Positions 52,104 through 62,500 of a DNA stretch of 64,000 nt are shown piece by piece. Within the stretch, counting starts at the first letter, position 1, and every line of letters begins with the position of its first letter. The notes under the pieces were generated by a model. It saw nothing but the letters and a program-made list of their open reading frames with translations. It was not told the DNA's origin and did not search any database. This stretch comes from Bacteroidota bacterium (GTDB taxonomy: Bacteria > Bacteroidota > Bacteroidia > Cytophagales > Cyclobacteriaceae), in NCBI GenBank assembly GCA_023428695.1, contig JAEYWY010000030.1, positions 124,001-188,000 of the forward strand. Reading direction: 5' to 3'. Position numbers and translations under genes: made by a program.

Positions 52104-52682
52104 ATGGAAGACAACGCGAAAAACCTCACAGCCGAGGAAAGTCTGCTGTTCATAACGAGGATGATCCGGAATGCGCAGGGCAAAGTGCAACGTAATACGT
52201 TCTTTTTCCTGCTCTGGGGATGGATCGTTATAATCGCCAACCTCGGCATGTTTGTGCTTACGAGAGCCGGTTACGAGCATCCTTACGTTGTGTGGCTCAT
52301 CACCATACCGGCATGGCTGTACACAATGTACAAGGCATTTAAGAGGCAAAGCCAGCCGCGCAGCGCGACAACGCATTTTGATCTGATCAGTGCATGGCTT
52401 TGGATTTCTTACAGTGTGGTGATCTTTACGCTTGTGGTGTTTGGATCGAAGATCAATTATGAACTGAACGCGATCATTCTGATCATGACCTCGCTGCCGA
52501 CGCTGGTTTCCGGTGCAATATTGCGCTTTCGTCCGCTGATGCTGGGTGGTGCTGCATTCTGGGTATTTGGTATAGTGTGTTTCCTTGTACCCAAGGAATT
52601 TCAACCCCTCATAGGCGCTGCCGCGATTTTGGTCGGATATCTTATCCCCGGATATTTGTTGAAAGGTGTAAAGGAAGACTAA
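52104..52682 (+). CDS. Multi-pass membrane protein, unknown function
   Basis: A 192-residue inner-membrane protein. A soluble N-terminus of about 30 residues is followed by about six hydrophobic helices in three hairpins (FFFLLWGWIVIIANLGMF, YVVWLITIPAWLYTMY, LISAWLWISYSVVIFTLVVF, and three more towards the C-terminus). The N-terminal NLTAEESLLFITRMIRNAQGK recurs, from memory, in Bacteroidota membrane proteins encoded beside small winged-helix regulators. It lies three bases before the regulator gene and 41 bases after the candidate operator. Function unknown. Confidence 0.8.
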   Translation: MEDNAKNLTAEESLLFITRMIRNAQGKVQRNTFFFLLWGWIVIIANLGMFVLTRAGYEHPYVVWLITIPAWLYTMYKAFKRQSQPRSATTHFDLISAWLWISYSVVIFTLVVFGSKINYELNAIILIMTSLPTLVSGAILRFRPLMLGGAAFWVFGIVCFLVPKEFQPLIGAAAILVGYLIPGYLLKGVKED

Positions 52683-52685
52683 ACA

Positions 52686-52973
52686 ATGGCATTTAAAGAT
52701 CTTGACCCATTACTTCACTCTCAACTCAGGCTCGCAATCATGTCTTTGCTCCTTGGGCTTGAATCTGCGGAGTTCACCTTCCTGAAGGAACAAACGAACA
52801 GTACCGCGGGTAACCTGAGTGTGCAGTTAGACAAACTCTCGGAGGCCGGTTATATCCAGGTTGAAAAAACATTCAAGGGAAAAAAACCGCTTACGACGTG
52901 TCGTATAACGCGCAAGGGCATCAAGGCCTTCGAAGATTATGTCGCGAATCTGAAGCAGTACATTCAAAAATAG
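52686..52973 (+). CDS. Winged-helix transcriptional regulator (HTH_34/MarR-like)
   Basis: A 95-residue DNA-binding protein consisting of one winged helix: LHSQLRLAIMSLLLGLESAEFTFLKEQTNSTAGNLSVQLDKLSEAGYIQVEKTFKGKKPLTTCRITRKGIKAFEDYV in outline, with the recognition helix at about 36-53 (TAGNLSVQLDKLSEAGYI) and the wing at about 54-75. It has no ligand domain, as in small HTH_34/ArsR-MarR-like regulators of Bacteroidota. It lies between two candidate operators with related half-sites, which suggests control of its own unit and of the downstream secreted protein. Confidence 0.88.
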   Translation: MAFKDLDPLLHSQLRLAIMSLLLGLESAEFTFLKEQTNSTAGNLSVQLDKLSEAGYIQVEKTFKGKKPLTTCRITRKGIKAFEDYVANLKQYIQK

Positions 52974-52997
52974 CGCACGATTTTTTTTGAACCACTA

Positions 52998-53012
52998 GTT
53001 TATAACATAAAC
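52998..53012. promoter_or_regulatory. Inverted repeat, candidate operator 2
   Basis: GTTTAT-AAC-ATAAAC is a perfect inverted repeat with a three-base spacer, preceded by ACTA, so that ACTAGTTTA is shared with operator 1. It lies 11 bases before the start codon of the secreted protein gene. Confidence 0.5.
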
Positions 53013-53023
53013 CACTTTATACA

Positions 53024-53566
53024 ATGAAAGCAATAGCAACCCTTCTTCTTATCGCGAGTGCAACCATCGGCAGCCTGGTGCACGCACAGACGCAATCATC
53101 TAAGAACACTTCCCCAATGGACGTCTTCCGCGACTGGGAAGGTCACTGGCAGGGCGAAGGCTCAATGCAGCGCGGTCCGGGCCAACCGGATAAGTCGACC
53201 GTGGACGAATACATCGCGCTTAAACTCAACGGATCCATCGTCGTAGTGGAGGGGATTGGCAAAAAGAAAGATCCGGCAACTAACGAAGAGACCGTCGTTC
53301 ATCACGCGTTCGGGGTCATCAACTTCGATCAGCCCAGCAACTCGTACAAATTTCAATCATACCTGGTCGATGGAAGATCAACCTCCGCGTGGTTCAACGT
53401 AGAGGGTGACGGAAAATTCCAATGGGGATTTGACGTACCGAACGGAAAGATCCGGTACTCGATTACGATAGACGCGGTGAAAAAGACCTGGGTTGAGATC
53501 GGCGAATATTCCGCTGACGGAAACCGGTGGATGAAATTCTTCGAGATGAATCTCAAAAAGGTGTAG
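53024..53566 (+). CDS. Secreted lipocalin-like protein (DUF1579-like), function unknown
   Basis: A 180-residue exported protein with a signal peptide (MKAIATLLLIASATIGSLVHAQ). The mature part reads FRDWEGHWQGEGSM, DEYIALKLNGSIVVVEGIG, HHAFGVINFDQPSNSYKFQSYL, EGDGKFQWGFDVPNGKIRYSITI and WVEIGEYSADGNRWMKFFEMNL. A WxGxW-like opening followed by repeated antiparallel strands is typical of DUF1579 or lipocalin-like beta barrels that bind small hydrophobic ligands. It is the third gene of the regulator unit, with its own candidate operator and a terminator directly after it. Confidence 0.78.
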   Translation: MKAIATLLLIASATIGSLVHAQTQSSKNTSPMDVFRDWEGHWQGEGSMQRGPGQPDKSTVDEYIALKLNGSIVVVEGIGKKKDPATNEETVVHHAFGVINFDQPSNSYKFQSYLVDGRSTSAWFNVEGDGKFQWGFDVPNGKIRYSITIDAVKKTWVEIGEYSADGNRWMKFFEMNLKKV

Positions 53567-53573
53567 CGCGTCC

Positions 53574-53608
53574 ACTGACGGGGAATGAATTTGATTTTCC
53601 CCGTCAGT
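53574..53608 (+). terminator. Terminator-like hairpin after the regulator unit
   Basis: ACTGACGGGGAA and TTCCCCGTCAGT form a perfect 12-bp stem around an 11-base loop, eight bases after the stop codon of the secreted protein. The following sequence CCGTTATATTTTC is only moderately T-rich, so termination may be partial. It lies just before the DUF72 gene. Confidence 0.65.
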
Positions 53609-53624
53609 CCGTTATATTTTCAAA

Positions 53625-54500
53625 ATGGAATTCGGCAGACTCGAAATTGACGAACTCGAAGCGGTTGACTTCACCCTGCCGGATGATCATCCCGGCAATG
53701 AAGCCGGCGCCGACAAGACGAAAAAAACGCAAATACATATTGGCTGCGCAAAATGGGGGCGAAAAGACTGGGTAGGTACAATCTACCCGCCGAAAACAAA
53801 GGAGGATGATTTCCTCTCTCATTACGCAAAGCACTTCAACAGTGTTGAACTCAACGCAACGTTTTACAAGATTCCTTCACGCAAACAGACGGAGGCGTGG
53901 AGCGCTAAAGTCGGCGACGATTTTCTTTTCTGCCCAAAGGTTTCTCAAAGCATAACGCATATCCGGCGACTCAAGAACGCCACTGAAGCAGCTGACAGAT
54001 TTCTGCAAGGCGTCTCGGGGTTCGGCAATAAGCTTGGGCCGCTTTTTCTGATGTTACATCCGGGCATGGCGCCGAAGACGCTTGAAAACGTGGATGCGTT
54101 TCTCGAATATCTTCCGGAAGATTTCAATGTGTTCGTTGAAGTGCGACATGCTGATTGGTTTAGCACTGAATCACTAGATGCGCTGAGCAATGTCCTGCAC
54201 AAACATGGAGCCGGACTGGTTATCACCGACGCCGCAGGCCGACGGGACTGCGTACACATGCGCATGACGAACAATCAGACTTTTATCCGCTTTGTGGGAA
54301 ATGGTTTACATCCCTCTGACTATACGCGAATCGACGCCTGGGTACAGCGCATCCGGAAATGGATAAACATGGGAGTTGAAAGAATATTCTTTTTTATGCA
54401 CCAGCACGAGGAAGTTCACTCACCGGTGTTGTCGAAGTATCTTATTGAAAAAATAAACACCGAATGCAAACTTTCAATCAAGGTTCCCGAATTTCAGTGA
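53625..54500 (+). CDS. DUF72 (YecE-like) TIM-barrel protein
   Basis: A 291-residue cytoplasmic protein. The family motifs are HIGCAKWGRKDWVGTIYPP, HYAKHFNSVELNATFYKIPS, FCPKVSQSITHIRRL, LGPLFLMLHPGM, NVFVEVRHADWF and RFVGNGLHPSDY. DUF72 proteins have a TIM-barrel related to UvdE/xylose isomerase-like folds, and their reaction is still unproven. Length is normal, with about 40 extra acidic residues at the N-terminus. The FG-GAP lipoprotein gene starts eight bases after its stop, but no functional link is evident. Confidence 0.9.
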   Translation: MEFGRLEIDELEAVDFTLPDDHPGNEAGADKTKKTQIHIGCAKWGRKDWVGTIYPPKTKEDDFLSHYAKHFNSVELNATFYKIPSRKQTEAWSAKVGDDFLFCPKVSQSITHIRRLKNATEAADRFLQGVSGFGNKLGPLFLMLHPGMAPKTLENVDAFLEYLPEDFNVFVEVRHADWFSTESLDALSNVLHKHGAGLVITDAAGRRDCVHMRMTNNQTFIRFVGNGLHPSDYTRIDAWVQRIRKWINMGVERIFFFMHQHEEVHSPVLSKYLIEKINTECKLSIKVPEFQ

Positions 54501-54508
54501 GACATCGC

Positions 54509-55999
54509 ATGAGTCGTTATTCCGTGCGCGCACCTGCTCCCATCATGATCCTCCTCTCTTTCGTTTATTTTTTCAGTTCCTGCAGTGTCACCACCACGGA
54601 CGAGTCAATTGCCAATCTTCACTGTGGTTCTTGTCACCTATCGCCATCTCCGTCTCTTCTCGATAGTTCAACATGGGCTGCCGGTGTCTTGCCCGAGATG
54701 AAATTTCGTATGGGACTTGATCCATCGCGATTGTGGAAGGTGTCGTCGGCTGAAATCCCGACAGTTTCTTCAGCCATTCCAAACATGGCGATTACCGAAG
54801 AAGAATGGAAACACATCGAACGTTACTATCTCGAAAACGCACCCAAAACGCTGACGGCACCAAACCTTGCGATAGATGGCCCGATCGAATCATTCAACAT
54901 TGCACACGTTAACACAACCGTCCCTCCCCTCGTAACGTTACTTCGATACGACGAGCCTTTGGGAAGGGTCATTGCCGGAACCCGGGCCTCGAAGCTCTAC
55001 ATCCTCGACACCGGATTCTCAGTGACAGATTCAGTCAGGTTAACGAGTCCGCCTTCAGACTATCTGGCGATCAATCCAGACTCGATGCACATCCTTCAAA
55101 TGGGAAAGATGGATCCGAACGACTTGTCAAACGGCAGCCTTATTGCATATGGAAAGTCGAATCAACGCGGAGCAATCTTGATTGATTCGCTAAAACGACC
55201 TGTCCATATGGCCCACAGCGATTTTGACCTTGATGGCGATAACGATATTCTGATATCATGTTTTGGCAATTTCACGGGGGGGTTGCTGCTATGCGAAAAC
55301 CGGAATGGGCGTTTCATCAAACACGTCATTCACCAACTACCGGGAACAAGGAAAACCATTCTTCGTGACGTTAACGGCGATGGATTGATGGACTTCTTCG
55401 CTTTGATTACCCAGGGAGATGAGCAGATAACGCTTTTCACAAATCAGGATAACTTCACCTTCAGTCCGAGGGTCCTGCTACGATTTCCACCGGTCTACGG
55501 GTCAAGCTATTTTGACCTTGTTGATACTAACAACGACGGAGAGGAAGACATTCTATATTGTAACGGCGACAATGCCGACTTTTCAAATATCGTAAAACCA
55601 TACCATGGCATTCGCGTGTATCGCAATACCGGGGACTACAATTTTAAAGAAGAATTTTTCCTGCCACTGCCGGGGGCGTCCCAGGCATTTGCGCGGGATT
55701 TTGACGGCGACGGCGATACTGACATCGCCGCGATAACTTATTTTCCCGACTTCAGTGTTCACCCACAACAGAGCTTTGTCTATTTCGAAAACTCCGGGAA
55801 TGCATTCCTGCGTCGTGCCACACCCCTATTCGACAAAGGACGATGGCTCGTGATGGAGGCTGGCGATTTCGATAAAGACAACGACGACGACATCATGCTG
55901 GGCGCGCTAAACCTTCGATTTGGAACTCCGGACTCTGTGTTTTTACGGTGGCGCGATGAGCCCCTCAGTCTGCTGCTGCTGAAGAACTCGCGCAACTGA
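54509..55999 (+). CDS. FG-GAP repeat lipoprotein with a single CxxCH heme motif
   Basis: A 496-residue exported protein. The signal (about residues 1-25) ends in a lipobox-like FFSSC. Residues 39-43 are CGSCH, a c-type heme attachment site, followed by helices and a Met-containing VLPEMKFRMG segment that could supply the sixth ligand. From about 130 to 496 is an FG-GAP propeller with Ca-loop motifs (DFDLDGDNDILIS, DVNGDGLMDFFAL, DTNNDGEEDILYC, DFDGDGDTDIAAI, DFDKDNDDDIMLG). Possible roles include periplasmic or surface electron transfer with a sugar or protein partner. An upstream ATG at 54464 overlaps the DUF72 gene and would displace the signal peptide. Confidence 0.82.
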   Translation: MSRYSVRAPAPIMILLSFVYFFSSCSVTTTDESIANLHCGSCHLSPSPSLLDSSTWAAGVLPEMKFRMGLDPSRLWKVSSAEIPTVSSAIPNMAITEEEWKHIERYYLENAPKTLTAPNLAIDGPIESFNIAHVNTTVPPLVTLLRYDEPLGRVIAGTRASKLYILDTGFSVTDSVRLTSPPSDYLAINPDSMHILQMGKMDPNDLSNGSLIAYGKSNQRGAILIDSLKRPVHMAHSDFDLDGDNDILISCFGNFTGGLLLCENRNGRFIKHVIHQLPGTRKTILRDVNGDGLMDFFALITQGDEQITLFTNQDNFTFSPRVLLRFPPVYGSSYFDLVDTNNDGEEDILYCNGDNADFSNIVKPYHGIRVYRNTGDYNFKEEFFLPLPGASQAFARDFDGDGDTDIAAITYFPDFSVHPQQSFVYFENSGNAFLRRATPLFDKGRWLVMEAGDFDKDNDDDIMLGALNLRFGTPDSVFLRWRDEPLSLLLLKNSRN

Positions 56000-56044
56000 T
56001 AATCATATTCAAATCACGATTCTCTGTCTGAAACCCCTCGTCTG

Positions 56045-59000
56045 TCACCTGGTGACTAACTCCAGCTTCTTCTCTTTGTGTAGCTTGTCAATCGCGACAA
56101 CCTCGGTTACATAGGATGGAACGAGGAGCTTCGTTGAGCTTTGTGAGAGAAATCCAGAACCGTAGTAGAGCTCCTGAACGCGGCTTCCCCCATTCGAAAA
56201 AATCAGTTTCACACTAACTGTACCAGGATCAACTGTAACTGTTTTTACCGGCGCGGTTTCGAAAACTTTTAGTTTGTCTCTGTTTTGTGAGGCAATAAAC
56301 AGAAGCTTGTCGGGCGTTGGCAGAACCACCGCAGCTTTAGCATCACCCGGAACGATGAACCCGGATACCGTTGGTGGAACGTATGAAAAACCACCTTTCC
56401 CATCACCTAGTAATACAGCTCCATTAAGTGCATCCATACGGCCAAGTAATACTTCAGTTCCGTAGTCGTTCCCGACAAGAACGACGTCCAGATTGCCATC
56501 GTTATCCACATCCACCACAGACATTCCAAAGATCGGCGCCACCTGAACCTCAACCGGCAGCTCTGACAACTTAAAAGTTCCGTTGCCCATGTTCTCGATA
56601 TATGCAGAAGATAAAAAGTTGGCTCGCAAAACCTTCGCCTCCTTCATCTGTTCTGGCGAGAGTACGGCTGATATCGGCGCTTTACCAAAGTCAGCGTGCT
56701 TCAGAAACTTCGCTTTCGTTTTTATCAGCTCCTTCTGCAGGTCAAGCCGCCCGAAATAAGAAAACTCTTCCATTTCGCCCTTGATGTTTCGGAAATACAC
56801 TGTGGGCACCATGTCGACGCGCTGATTCTTATCAAAGTCAGCCGTATAAATTGAAATCGGATGATTATCATCGATCTTCGCCAGCAGGTTTCGCCCGATG
56901 TTACCCGCCACATAATCGACATCACCATCGTTATCAAAGTCACCGCCGGCGATACTATTCCACCATCCGAGTTTCGAGGCTATGCCAGAGTCTGCAATTT
57001 CCTCAAAACTTCCCTGGTTGTTTCTTAAAAATCTTACCGGCGCCCATTCGCCCGCGAGAACAAGATCTGTCCAGCCGTCACTGTCAAAGTCACTCCACAG
57101 CGCGTCGCATACCATCCCTATGTTATTCAACGCAGGGGCTACCTGATCCGTGACCAGCGAAAACTTCGGTACTCCGTCTTTCGAATCATTTCGCAAAATA
57201 TAGCTGGCAACCGGCGCGGGGTACTCGAAGGGCTCATGCCTTCCGCCAACAAACAGGTCGAGGTCGCCGTCGTTGTCAAAATCCGCGGCTCTCACGCACG
57301 ATCCGCTGCTCAGAATTGCCGGGATGGCGCCAGGAACAGGAACGAATCGCCCGTTAATATTTTGAAAGAACAAATCTGTATAACACGAATCCGCGAGGGT
57401 AAACTCATTCCCACCGCTTACTGAATACAAATCGAGATCGTTGTCGCCGTCGGCATCAAATAGCAGCACACCCAATTCTTCCTGCGTCTTTTTAAAGCCT
57501 TTCGGGAGATCAAAAAGGTTGTGCTCACTAAATCCGGATGATGTATTCTGAATAAGAAACGTGCCGTGTACATTGTGAGTCCCGCCAATGTATAAATCCT
57601 CCAGGCCATCTCCATTTACATCTCCGACTGCAAGACCAGGACCGTATTGCGAGAGCTTGTGTATCAGCAATGGCTGAATATTGAAGTCAACGAAATCCTG
57701 TTCTTCATGCACATACGTAAACGAATTGGAGACATCCCGGAATATGCGGAGCCCTTTGATACTGCCTTTGGAACCACCCTTATCTGTCCCTGTCCAGGTT
57801 ACTTCGAGCACCTGGTCAGCAGAGGTCTGCCCTACCCGGGTTATCGATGAGTCCGGCCACCGGACTACAACGGAGTCGATACTCGAAACATTACCTAATC
57901 CAAAATGCAATCCGGCCTGGACTGAAGACAGGTAGCCACGAAATGGTGAATTTTCTCCGTAGAGAACCTTTTGCCCGTCAATGTAAACCCACGCCTGGGC
58001 GCCAATACCACTTTTGTTGAGCGGCGATCCGTGAAAATTTATCCGGAGCCAATGACTTATGCTTTCGCCCTTACGCGGCGCTTTATTCTCATAAATAAAT
58101 GCACGATCGTTGATATTGTTTACCACAATGTCGAGGTCGCCGTCATTGTCGAGGTCAACATAAGCGGCGCCATTTGAGAACGAAGGAGTTGTCAACCCCC
58201 ATTGAGCGGTTACGTCATCGAAAGTAAAACCGCCCGAGTTCCGGAATGCGTAATTGCTGATCTTTACCGATGGCATGAACTGCATCAGGAATTTGGGCGA
58301 CGCATAGTTTTTGGTCTCATTGTGATATTCAATAAAGTCGCGGTCGGTAACATCCTTTGGGAACCCATTGGTCACAATTACATCGCGAAAGCCGTCATTG
58401 TCAAAATCAGCAATCAGCGGAGTCCAGCTCCAGTCTGTGGCCGATATCCCGGACATCAGCCCAACCTCTGTGAACAGCATTTTGCCTGTTTCCAAATCAG
58501 TGCCCTGATTTAGCTGCAATGTGTTTCGTGTGTACTGATGTTGAATATCGAATCGTTCATTGTTGATGTAGTTGGTGTAGTTGTTCGGTCCGATCATCGT
58601 TTTCTTACGATAGTTGTCTTCCGGAAGCATGTCCAACGCCACAACATCGGGAAGCCCGTCGTTGTTTACATCGACAACATCATTACCCATCGCCGAATGA
58701 CTGGTGTGCTTAAAATATTCACGCCCTTTGTTTTTAAAAGTCCCGTCACCGTTGTTGATGTATAAGAGATCATTTGAAATGTAATCGTTCGTAACGTACA
58801 CATCAGGCAAGCCGTCCTGATTGATATCGGTAGTGTTCAATCCGAGGCTATACCCCTCGTAGGTAATTCCGGCAATCTCCGAAACGTCTGTAAATACCGG
58901 ATGATTTTTTACACTATCCCAGTCGTTCCGATAGAGCCGGTCAACCCGATCCATGACCTTTTTCCTTTTACCATAGATGCCGGCGGCTCTTCCATCAGTC

Positions 59001-59581
59001 ATCTTGTTAATGGCGAGGAAAACATCCAGGTCGCCATCGCCGTCGTAATCGAAAAATGAAGCAGTTGTGGTATGCGTCGTGTCTGCCAGATTATAAGCAA
59101 CAGCCATATCCTCAAATACCGGAACTCCATCTTCGTTCAATCCTTTGTTGATGTACAACATATTCATCCTTCTTTCAGGATCAGGCTGGGCGGTCGCACA
59201 AACGTAAATGTCTGCCCACCCATCAGCGTTGATGTCCACGACTGCAATACCTGAAGACCATTTCCCATCTCCGGTTATGCCTGCAGTACTGCCAATCTCA
59301 TTAAACTTGAAATTGCCCAGGTTCAGGTAGAGTTCGTTTTTCACCATATTTCCCGAGAAGAAAATATCAGCGAGGCCATCATTATTGAAATCACCAACGC
59401 CCACACCCCCACCGTTGTAAATGTATTCGAAGGTCAGGATATTGAAGGAATCATACTCCGTTATGAAGTTGTTGAACATTACGCCTGTCGTCTCGGCAGG
59501 CAGAAGGCGAAATTGCGTATCGCGATCGGCACATGACCAAAAGACAACTGACGATAATATTCCCAGGACTACTTTCCGCAT
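56045..59581 (-). CDS. CRTAC1-like FG-GAP/ASPIC-UnbV lipoprotein 2
   Basis: A 1178-residue exported lipoprotein (signal MRKVVLGILSSVVFWSC, Cys at about 17). Two FG-GAP/VCBS propellers (about 35-490 and 640-1060) contain many Ca-binding DxNxDGxxD loops (DFNNDGLADIFF, DINADGWADIYV, DINQDGLPDVYV, DVNGDGLEDLYI, DFDNDGDLDLFV). Between them, at about 525-600, is an ASPIC/UnbV domain (GIGAQAWVYIDG to VVRWPDSS). This layout is common for proteins encoded with SusC/SusD pairs. It starts seven bases after the stop of its paralog, in tandem. A carbohydrate-binding or scaffold role is likely; no catalytic motif was found. Confidence 0.88.
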   Translation of the reverse strand: MRKVVLGILSSVVFWSCADRDTQFRLLPAETTGVMFNNFITEYDSFNILTFEYIYNGGGVGVGDFNNDGLADIFFSGNMVKNELYLNLGNFKFNEIGSTAGITGDGKWSSGIAVVDINADGWADIYVCATAQPDPERRMNMLYINKGLNEDGVPVFEDMAVAYNLADTTHTTTASFFDYDGDGDLDVFLAINKMTDGRAAGIYGKRKKVMDRVDRLYRNDWDSVKNHPVFTDVSEIAGITYEGYSLGLNTTDINQDGLPDVYVTNDYISNDLLYINNGDGTFKNKGREYFKHTSHSAMGNDVVDVNNDGLPDVVALDMLPEDNYRKKTMIGPNNYTNYINNERFDIQHQYTRNTLQLNQGTDLETGKMLFTEVGLMSGISATDWSWTPLIADFDNDGFRDVIVTNGFPKDVTDRDFIEYHNETKNYASPKFLMQFMPSVKISNYAFRNSGGFTFDDVTAQWGLTTPSFSNGAAYVDLDNDGDLDIVVNNINDRAFIYENKAPRKGESISHWLRINFHGSPLNKSGIGAQAWVYIDGQKVLYGENSPFRGYLSSVQAGLHFGLGNVSSIDSVVVRWPDSSITRVGQTSADQVLEVTWTGTDKGGSKGSIKGLRIFRDVSNSFTYVHEEQDFVDFNIQPLLIHKLSQYGPGLAVGDVNGDGLEDLYIGGTHNVHGTFLIQNTSSGFSEHNLFDLPKGFKKTQEELGVLLFDADGDNDLDLYSVSGGNEFTLADSCYTDLFFQNINGRFVPVPGAIPAILSSGSCVRAADFDNDGDLDLFVGGRHEPFEYPAPVASYILRNDSKDGVPKFSLVTDQVAPALNNIGMVCDALWSDFDSDGWTDLVLAGEWAPVRFLRNNQGSFEEIADSGIASKLGWWNSIAGGDFDNDGDVDYVAGNIGRNLLAKIDDNHPISIYTADFDKNQRVDMVPTVYFRNIKGEMEEFSYFGRLDLQKELIKTKAKFLKHADFGKAPISAVLSPEQMKEAKVLRANFLSSAYIENMGNGTFKLSELPVEVQVAPIFGMSVVDVDNDGNLDVVLVGNDYGTEVLLGRMDALNGAVLLGDGKGGFSYVPPTVSGFIVPGDAKAAVVLPTPDKLLFIASQNRDKLKVFETAPVKTVTVDPGTVSVKLIFSNGGSRVQELYYGSGFLSQSSTKLLVPSYVTEVVAIDKLHKEKKLELVTR

Positions 59582-59587
59582 CTTTCT

Positions 59588-62500
59588 TTACTTTTTAAAA
59601 CCCATTACAGAATCATTGTTTCGCGCCACCAACAACATTATACCATTTGGAGTCTTCAGTATTTCGGAGGCCCGCACCTCTCCGGATACCATTATGCCAA
59701 CTGTTCGGTTGTCGAGATACTCGAACTTCTTGTTTCCCTTACCTCTGAGAAATATCCCTTTGCTGGAATTATATCTGCCGACCTGCGGCTTTAATCTGAA
59801 GATGTTTCCCCCCATCCAAATATCTGCAACACCGTCGCCATCGAAATCAAAGATTGTCGAGGCGCACACCGGAGTGACTTGAGCTTCCGGCGGCAAGCTT
59901 CTTAACTCAAAATTCGCCTGTCCGTTATTCCATAACACCGAACTCTCAAGAATCTCACATTTGAATCCGACGGAAGTCTTCCTTAAGTTTTCAGGAATCA
60001 GGGTTTCATAGGTCTGCTGGGCGTATGTTTCGTACTTGAGATTTTTCTTCTTCAGCATTGGCAACTGCTGGAGAATTTCTCCCTTGGGCGCGAACGGATA
60101 GGCTATCGTATCAAGTGGCGGATACCAATTGATTATAAACTCCGTCTTCCCGTTCCCGTCATAGTCGTTTGTGAACATCGTAAGCGGCCGCTTCGACGAT
60201 GCTCTGAACCTTGTATTTAATCCCCAGTTTCCAAGAACAAAATCATCGTCGCCGTCACCGTCCAGGTCGCCGGCCCTGATACAATTCCACCAACCGGAGG
60301 AATTTGGAATTTCACGAACCTGGTTAAATGTACCGTTATCATTCAAGGCGATCGTCACAGGCATCCAGTCGCCCACGATGACAAGGTCGTTGTCTCCGTC
60401 TTTGTCAACATCCGACCAGACTGCGTCGGTGACCATACCGATTCCACCCAGATTTCCAGGAGTAGCAACCGTGAGTCTACCAGAATTGTTTTTGAGCAAA
60501 TAATTCTTTGGCACTACTCCGTAAGATCCCGGTACAATCCGGCTGCCGATAAACAAGTCTGTATAGCCATCGCCATCGTAATCTCCGGGAACGATGCAGG
60601 AAAAGTTGCCAACGACTTCATTAATTGTTTCGTCGGACTCCTTTATGAAATTGCCGCGACCATCGTTTCGATATACTCGCAGCCTGAAATACTTCTCTCC
60701 GGTCAATTGGTTACCACCGGATCCCACGACGAGGTCCAGACTCTTATCATTGTTCAGATCCACGAAGGCTGCACAGGTGCTTTCAAAGAGACTGTCCGCA
60801 CTAAACACTCCGTTGTTGTGCAATCGAAACTGGCCATTGCTCCCCTGTATAAAAAGCCTGTCCACGTCACCCAGAGCCCCGGGAAGGAAAAAATCATCGA
60901 GACCATCACCATTGATATCGCCGGCAGCTATCCTTGGCCCCTCGGCTGAAAGCATACGATGCAGGAGAATCTCGTGGTTGAAGTCGAGGTAAATATTTTC
61001 CTTGTGTTTTGCCGTTTGCGGGAAAGCCTTTACGGTGACGTCTTTCATCAACGAAGGTTGTACCTCAGGCATTGGCAGGCGGGACGGCTGTGATTCATCA
61101 TATGAAACAACGATTGCCTTACCTGTTTCCACATCCTTCAACAACGATATACGTTGATCTGACCATACTACTCTGACACTATCCAGGCGTTTCGTTTGTC
61201 CTGTGCCAAATGTAAGGTTAGGTTCAACGCTGCTTTGAAAGCCACGGGCTGGAAAATTTTGCAACACCTGGACCTTACCACCATCGTAGATTGTAACCTC
61301 CGCGCCGACACCGAAAGGATTAGCACCAGTCCCTTTCAACTGAACTTTCAGAAACGTATTCAATCCTTTTTCACTCGCTGTATTACGATATACAAAGGCG
61401 GGCATGTTGACGTTGTTGATAACAAGGTCCATATCTCCGTCCATGTCAAGATCTCCGTAAGCAGAGCCATTGCTGAATGAAAGTTCTCCAAAGCCCAACG
61501 CATCGCTCTGGTTTGAAAAAGTGAGGTCTCCGGAATTTACAAGCGCATAATTCTTTAATGGATTGGACGGTATGTGCGGTATGAAGTCTCGCCAGTCAAA
61601 TTTTCCTTTTTCAGTAACGATTTTCTTAACGTTTTCTCTGTCACTGATGAAGTCCGTGAAGTCGACATACATAATGTCTTTTGTAATACCGTTACAAACG
61701 AAGATGTCTTTAAATCCGTCGTTTTCAAAGTCAAAAATCAGGGCACCCCAACTCCAGTCGGTGGCAGCAACGCCGGCGAAAGCTGCAACTTCCTGAAAAT
61801 CGAGATTGCCGTTGTTCAGGTGCAGACAGTTTTGCAGTATCTGATGATGGTAACTCGCGCGCAACTTCAGGTTTTCAACATGATAGGCGTCGAATAATGT
61901 CATTGCCTTGAGACGATAATTATCGCCAGCCAGCATGTCAGTCGTGAATATTTCGGGGTCGCCATCATTGTCGATATCTGCGATATCGGCACCCATACTG
62001 GAAATTGAACAGATACTCAGCAGATCGGGAAGACGTTCTTCAAACTTGCCATTGTCAAGATTGACGTAAAGGTAATCTCTTTCCCAGAAATCGTTGCTGA
62101 TGTAAATATCGGGCAGATGGTCACCATTGAGATCACTTACCGATACGCCCAGTCCAAAACCGATTTTACTTGAATAAATCCCCGACTGCAGCGTTACATC
62201 AGAAAAAACGTTACCATCGTTTCTGAACAACTTGTCGCCGCCGAGATCATCGACTTCACTTCTCACATCCTTATAGATTTGAATTTTAGCCGGACTAATG
62301 AAACTGTTGTTCAGTATATAACAATCAAGATCACCATCCAGATCATAATCAAAAAAGGAGGCATGGGTGGAAAAGCCGGCGTTATTGAGATTGAATTGTT
62401 TTGCCTTCTCGGTGAACGTACCATCCTGGTTGTTGATGAAGAGTTCATTTTCTTTGTTGTCCCCAGCGACGTCCCCCGAGTTACAGACATAAATGTCCAG

